Source of the DNA: UBA1049 sp964525815
GTDB taxonomy: Bacteria > Bacillota > Clostridia > Oscillospirales > CAG-382
NCBI GenBank assembly: GCA_964525815.1
Contig: CAZGJQ010000094.1
Span: 1-7,854 of the forward strand
Reading direction: 5' to 3'
Length of the DNA stretch: 7,854 nt
Shown piece after piece: positions 5,302 through 7,854 of the stretch (the first letter of the stretch is position 1; each line of letters starts with the position of its first letter). The translations under genes and the position numbers were made by a program. The notes beneath the pieces are model-generated. The model worked only from the letters and a program-made list of their open reading frames with translations. It ran no database searches and was not told the DNA's origin.

Positions 5302-7794
5302 ATGATTAAAACGAGTAATGTGAAAGCATTGAGAAGGATTCTTGCCATGCTGATTACAGCTGTGCTGCTTTTGGGTGTCCTGATACCCTTAACCGCATTT
5401 TCCGTATCCGCTAAGGAAGAAACCATAGGTGCGGATGCAATGAACACCGACAGAGGTACCGGTCAGCTTATTATATTCACCTCTGATTTCGGAGCCTCCA
5501 CCGGGACGAACGAATGGGGCTATGAGGTTACGGTGGGAGCGGACAATGTCGTTACAAAGGTCGGCGGGAACAACAGTCAGATACCCTCGGGCGGCTTTGT
5601 GCTCTCCGGGCATGACGCTCAGGAATCGGGCAAACCGGAGCTGGATAAAAAGACCTTCCTTATGGAGAATGTCGAGGTCGGAGACTACATAATTTACAAT
5701 AGCACCTCTATGATTGTTACAATATCGGATGAGCCTATCCACAGCAGCAGTTATTATGACATAACCCGTGCGCTGGACGGTGTGAACGGAACCAGGAGCA
5801 CCGATTTCTTGGTCATATACACAAACAAGGGAACCCGCACAGGCACCAACGAATGGGGTTATGAGGTTATTATTGAGGACGGCAGGGTTGCGGCACTCGG
5901 AGGAAACGACAACCTTATACCAAACTCCGATAACAGCTTTGTTATCTCCGGACACGGTACTTCCGCGGAATGGCTTAAGCTCAACGCAAAGCTCGGCATG
6001 AAGGCAAGCTTTGATGCGGAGGATCAATCCATAACCTTCGAGTACGATGCGGAGGCTGCGGCAATCGGGATAATTATATCTCTTGAGAACCTTGAGCAGG
6101 AATACCAGAAAGCACTGGAGAGCTACAGCTATGTGAGTTTTGGTGAAATAAGGAGCAGGTTGGATGCCGCAAGCGAGAGCTTTGATACCGTTCACACTGA
6201 ATTCGTCAACGGTGGTGAAGCGTCAGAGTTTGAAAAAACCTGTAACGAGGTTTTAGCCGCTATTGATGAGATTAAGCTGATGCTGTCCGAGAGCCGCACG
6301 GTTGAATATAGGGGTGTATGGATTCGCCCGACACAAACCACCGAAAAAGCGGTTGACGATTATGTTCAGGAGCTATATGACAACGGAATTAATCATATAT
6401 TTATAGAGACCCTATATGCCGGAACCATGATTATGCCCATGCCGGAGGACAGCCTTTTTGAGCAAAATCCGTCATGGAAGGGCTTTGATATGCTTCAGGC
6501 GTTTATTGATTCCTGTCATAAAAGAGACATGGAGCTGCATATATGGATGACCGTGTTTTATGTCGGACATCCGGATTCCACCAAAAGCTTAGGAACAAAG
6601 AAGCCGGAATGGCTTGCGGTGCACAACAAGGGAGGCAACTATACTCCCGCCTCGGACGGTGCGACCTATCAGTTTATCAACCCGGCAAACCAGGAGGCTG
6701 TCGATTATCTGTTAGAAACCTATAAGTATATATTCGAGAACTACAATATAGACGGTTTTCAGCTCGATTATATCCGTTATTTTCACAGGGATGCGGATTA
6801 TGATTACGGATATGACGATATTACCCTCGATGCATTCGAGAACAAATATGGCGTTAGACCGAGCTATGATACAAATGCTTCCTACTGGAACGACTGGGTT
6901 GCTTTCAGGGCGCAGTATGTAACCGATATTGTGGTGAAAATAAGAGACCTCATAGACGAGGTAAGACCCTCGGTTTTACTCAGCGCCTCGGTAGGTGCGG
7001 ATATCGAAGGGGCGTTTAATAATATATATCAGGACTATATGAACTGGCTCGATGAGGGATACCTTGATATTCTCAATCCGATGGCATACGGAGACGGTTA
7101 TAGCAGTCATATAGCGAGACAAGCGGAAAATTGCGGGGACAGCGTATTGCTGGGTGTCGGACGCAGCACACAAATGCCGGAGTTCTTTGCCTGGGATATG
7201 CTTAGATTAGCAAAGGAGGCAAATGATGCCGGAGCGGACGGTACGGTTTACTTCGAGGCGTCCTCCTTCCTAAAAAAGGGCACGGGCTCGGTGCTTTTAA
7301 ACAGCATTTACAGGAACAGGGCTATTACCCCCACCCTTGATAAAACAGCGGCAATAAAAGCCTCTCTCGAATATGCAATCGGCAGGATTGATGATGTTAT
7401 TATTCCGCTGGAGGGTATTGACCAGAGCAAAGCGGAAAGCATAAAGAGCCTGATTAATGCGATAATAGCTGATGCAGACGGAGAAAATGACCTTACTCAG
7501 GGCTTTGAGGCGCTTATTACCGAGGTAAACACCGTTGAAAACGAAAACGCACAGTCCGCCATGCTTAAGGATCTTTTATACGCAAGGAAGATTGCTAATG
7601 TGGCAAACAGGGTTCCGGACAGAATTGATGTTTCCAGAGGCGAGAGCGAGGACGAGAGCCCGGATGCATCCGGAGAGTCCTCAGACGATGCGTCAAAGGA
7701 AAGCGACTTCCCTTGGATTATTGTAATAGTTGCGGCAGTTGTTTTAATTATCGCAGCCGGCGGAGTTTTATTCGCACGTAAAAAAAATAAATAA
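5302..7794 (+). CDS. Secreted, membrane-anchored GHL10 (DUF187) glycoside-hydrolase-like protein
   Basis: Surface protein of 830 residues from this start. It has a signal peptide (1-37, basic start KALRR, hydrophobic core, likely cut after SVSA), two copies of a TGTNEWGYEV domain (about 54-143 and 168-249), a helical linker (262-330) and a GHL10/DUF187 (PF02638-like) TIM-barrel core (about 336-675). The core shows EYRGVWIR, an IDSCHKRDMELHIWM segment, the family signature DGFQLDYIRY (484-493) with candidate catalytic acidic residues, LSASVG, and DILNPMAYG. A helical C-terminal region, a Ser/Asp/Glu linker (about 779-802), a membrane helix (about 804-825) and a basic tail RKKNK follow. There is no LPXTG sorting motif. 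GHL10 members are predicted glycosidases; activity and substrate here are unknown. In-frame starts exist at GTG 5281, ATG 5290 and ATG 5302. The last is preferred because AAAGGA (5284-5289) precedes it by 12 nt and it gives a normal signal peptide. The start is less certain than the function. Confidence 0.88.
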   Translation: MIKTSNVKALRRILAMLITAVLLLGVLIPLTAFSVSAKEETIGADAMNTDRGTGQLIIFTSDFGASTGTNEWGYEVTVGADNVVTKVGGNNSQIPSGGFVLSGHDAQESGKPELDKKTFLMENVEVGDYIIYNSTSMIVTISDEPIHSSSYYDITRALDGVNGTRSTDFLVIYTNKGTRTGTNEWGYEVIIEDGRVAALGGNDNLIPNSDNSFVISGHGTSAEWLKLNAKLGMKASFDAEDQSITFEYDAEAAAIGIIISLENLEQEYQKALESYSYVSFGEIRSRLDAASESFDTVHTEFVNGGEASEFEKTCNEVLAAIDEIKLMLSESRTVEYRGVWIRPTQTTEKAVDDYVQELYDNGINHIFIETLYAGTMIMPMPEDSLFEQNPSWKGFDMLQAFIDSCHKRDMELHIWMTVFYVGHPDSTKSLGTKKPEWLAVHNKGGNYTPASDGATYQFINPANQEAVDYLLETYKYIFENYNIDGFQLDYIRYFHRDADYDYGYDDITLDAFENKYGVRPSYDTNASYWNDWVAFRAQYVTDIVVKIRDLIDEVRPSVLLSASVGADIEGAFNNIYQDYMNWLDEGYLDILNPMAYGDGYSSHIARQAENCGDSVLLGVGRSTQMPEFFAWDMLRLAKEANDAGADGTVYFEASSFLKKGTGSVLLNSIYRNRAITPTLDKTAAIKASLEYAIGRIDDVIIPLEGIDQSKAESIKSLINAIIADADGENDLTQGFEALITEVNTVENENAQSAMLKDLLYARKIANVANRVPDRIDVSRGESEDESPDASGESSDDASKESDFPWIIVIVAAVVLIIAAGGVLFARKKNK
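5461..6048 (+). repeat. Tandem duplicated N-terminal domain in the GHL10 protein
   Basis: Copy A (5461-5730) and copy B (5803-6048) share the order: a hydrophobic strand (IIFTSDFG / LVIYTNKG), TGTNEWGYEV (5500-5529 and 5839-5868, identical in both), a variable strand, GGNN or GGND, an IP segment, then FVLSGHD or FVISGHG and a short beta tail. Divergence outside the motif shows an old duplication. Similar TGTN...SGHG modules precede GHL10 cores in other Firmicutes, from memory; the role, perhaps binding, is not known. Confidence 0.75.
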
Positions 7795-7802
7795 TATTTA
7801 AA

Positions 7803-7830
7803 GAGAGCCGGCAGCAATATGCCGGCTCTT
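7803..7830. terminator. Hairpin after the GHL10 gene, weak + strand terminator
   Basis: A 10-bp GC-rich stem (7804-7813 paired with 7820-7829) with the loop GCAATA lies 9 nt after the GHL10 stop. On the + strand only two T residues close the stem before GCTCAG, so termination is likely partial. On the minus strand the stem is followed by an AT-rich run ending in eight T (complement of 7781-7787 and neighbours), which would better stop transcription arriving from the right. The next gene begins 19 nt later, leaving no room for a separate promoter after the hairpin. Confidence 0.6.
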
Positions 7831-7848
7831 GCTCAGAGGTGAGAGAAA

Positions 7849-7854
7849 ATGAAA
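7849..7854 (+). CDS. Start of a further gene, cut by the window edge
   Basis: ATG AAA at the very end is preceded by AGAGGTGAGA (7835-7844), a good Shine-Dalgarno sequence (AGGTGA at 7837-7842) with a 6-nt spacing. Only the residues Met-Lys are visible, so nothing can be said of the product. The close spacing to the GHL10 gene suggests read-through from it, modulated by the hairpin at 7803-7830. Confidence 0.55.

Noticed and set aside
5389..6195. Open minus-strand frame of 268 codons antisense to the GHL10 gene
   Set aside because: The plus frame encodes clear signal peptide and repeated domains over the same stretch; the antisense product shows no coherent family features.

Overview
The window looks like ordinary chromosomal DNA of a low-to-moderate GC Gram-positive bacterium, most likely a gut-type member of the Clostridia (Ruminococcaceae/Oscillospiraceae-like). 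The reasons are strong Shine-Dalgarno sequences, AT-rich spacers with near-consensus sigma-A promoters, a membrane-anchored HtrA with a long cytosolic N-terminus, and a secreted GHL10-type protein held by a C-terminal membrane helix. The lineage is an inference from style, not from a marker gene search.

Layout. Positions 1-80 hold two hairpins, the second followed by a U-tract on the + strand. Three minus-strand genes follow, read right to left: an OmpR-family response regulator (3869-3183), a HAMP-type sensor histidine kinase (2991-1531) and an HtrA/DegP-like serine protease with one PDZ domain (1428-76). A strong terminator hairpin and a separate promoter lie between regulator and kinase, so the two partners appear to be separate transcription units. 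Kinase and protease have no clear promoter or terminator between them and are probably co-transcribed. A 267-bp divergent promoter region (3870-4136) separates these from the plus-strand genes: the universal ribosome-associated ATPase ychF (4137-5231), a large secreted GHL10/DUF187-family glycoside-hydrolase-like protein (5302-7794), a hairpin, and the first two codons of another gene at the right edge (7849).

How the genes fit together. Regulator, kinase and HtrA form a plausible cell-envelope stress module, by analogy with CssRS-HtrA of Bacillus and CiaRH-HtrA of streptococci: the kinase senses an extracytoplasmic signal and HtrA degrades or refolds damaged exported proteins. The GHL10 protein is a surface protein possibly acting on wall or environmental glycans. 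Its link to the stress module is only proximity on the opposite strand.

No mobile element, CRISPR array, tRNA or rRNA was seen. I found no convincing undescribed system. The most unusual item is that the promoters of the regulator and the kinase look like copies of one another (27 of 30 positions), separated by a 14-nt insertion that itself supplies a new -35 element.
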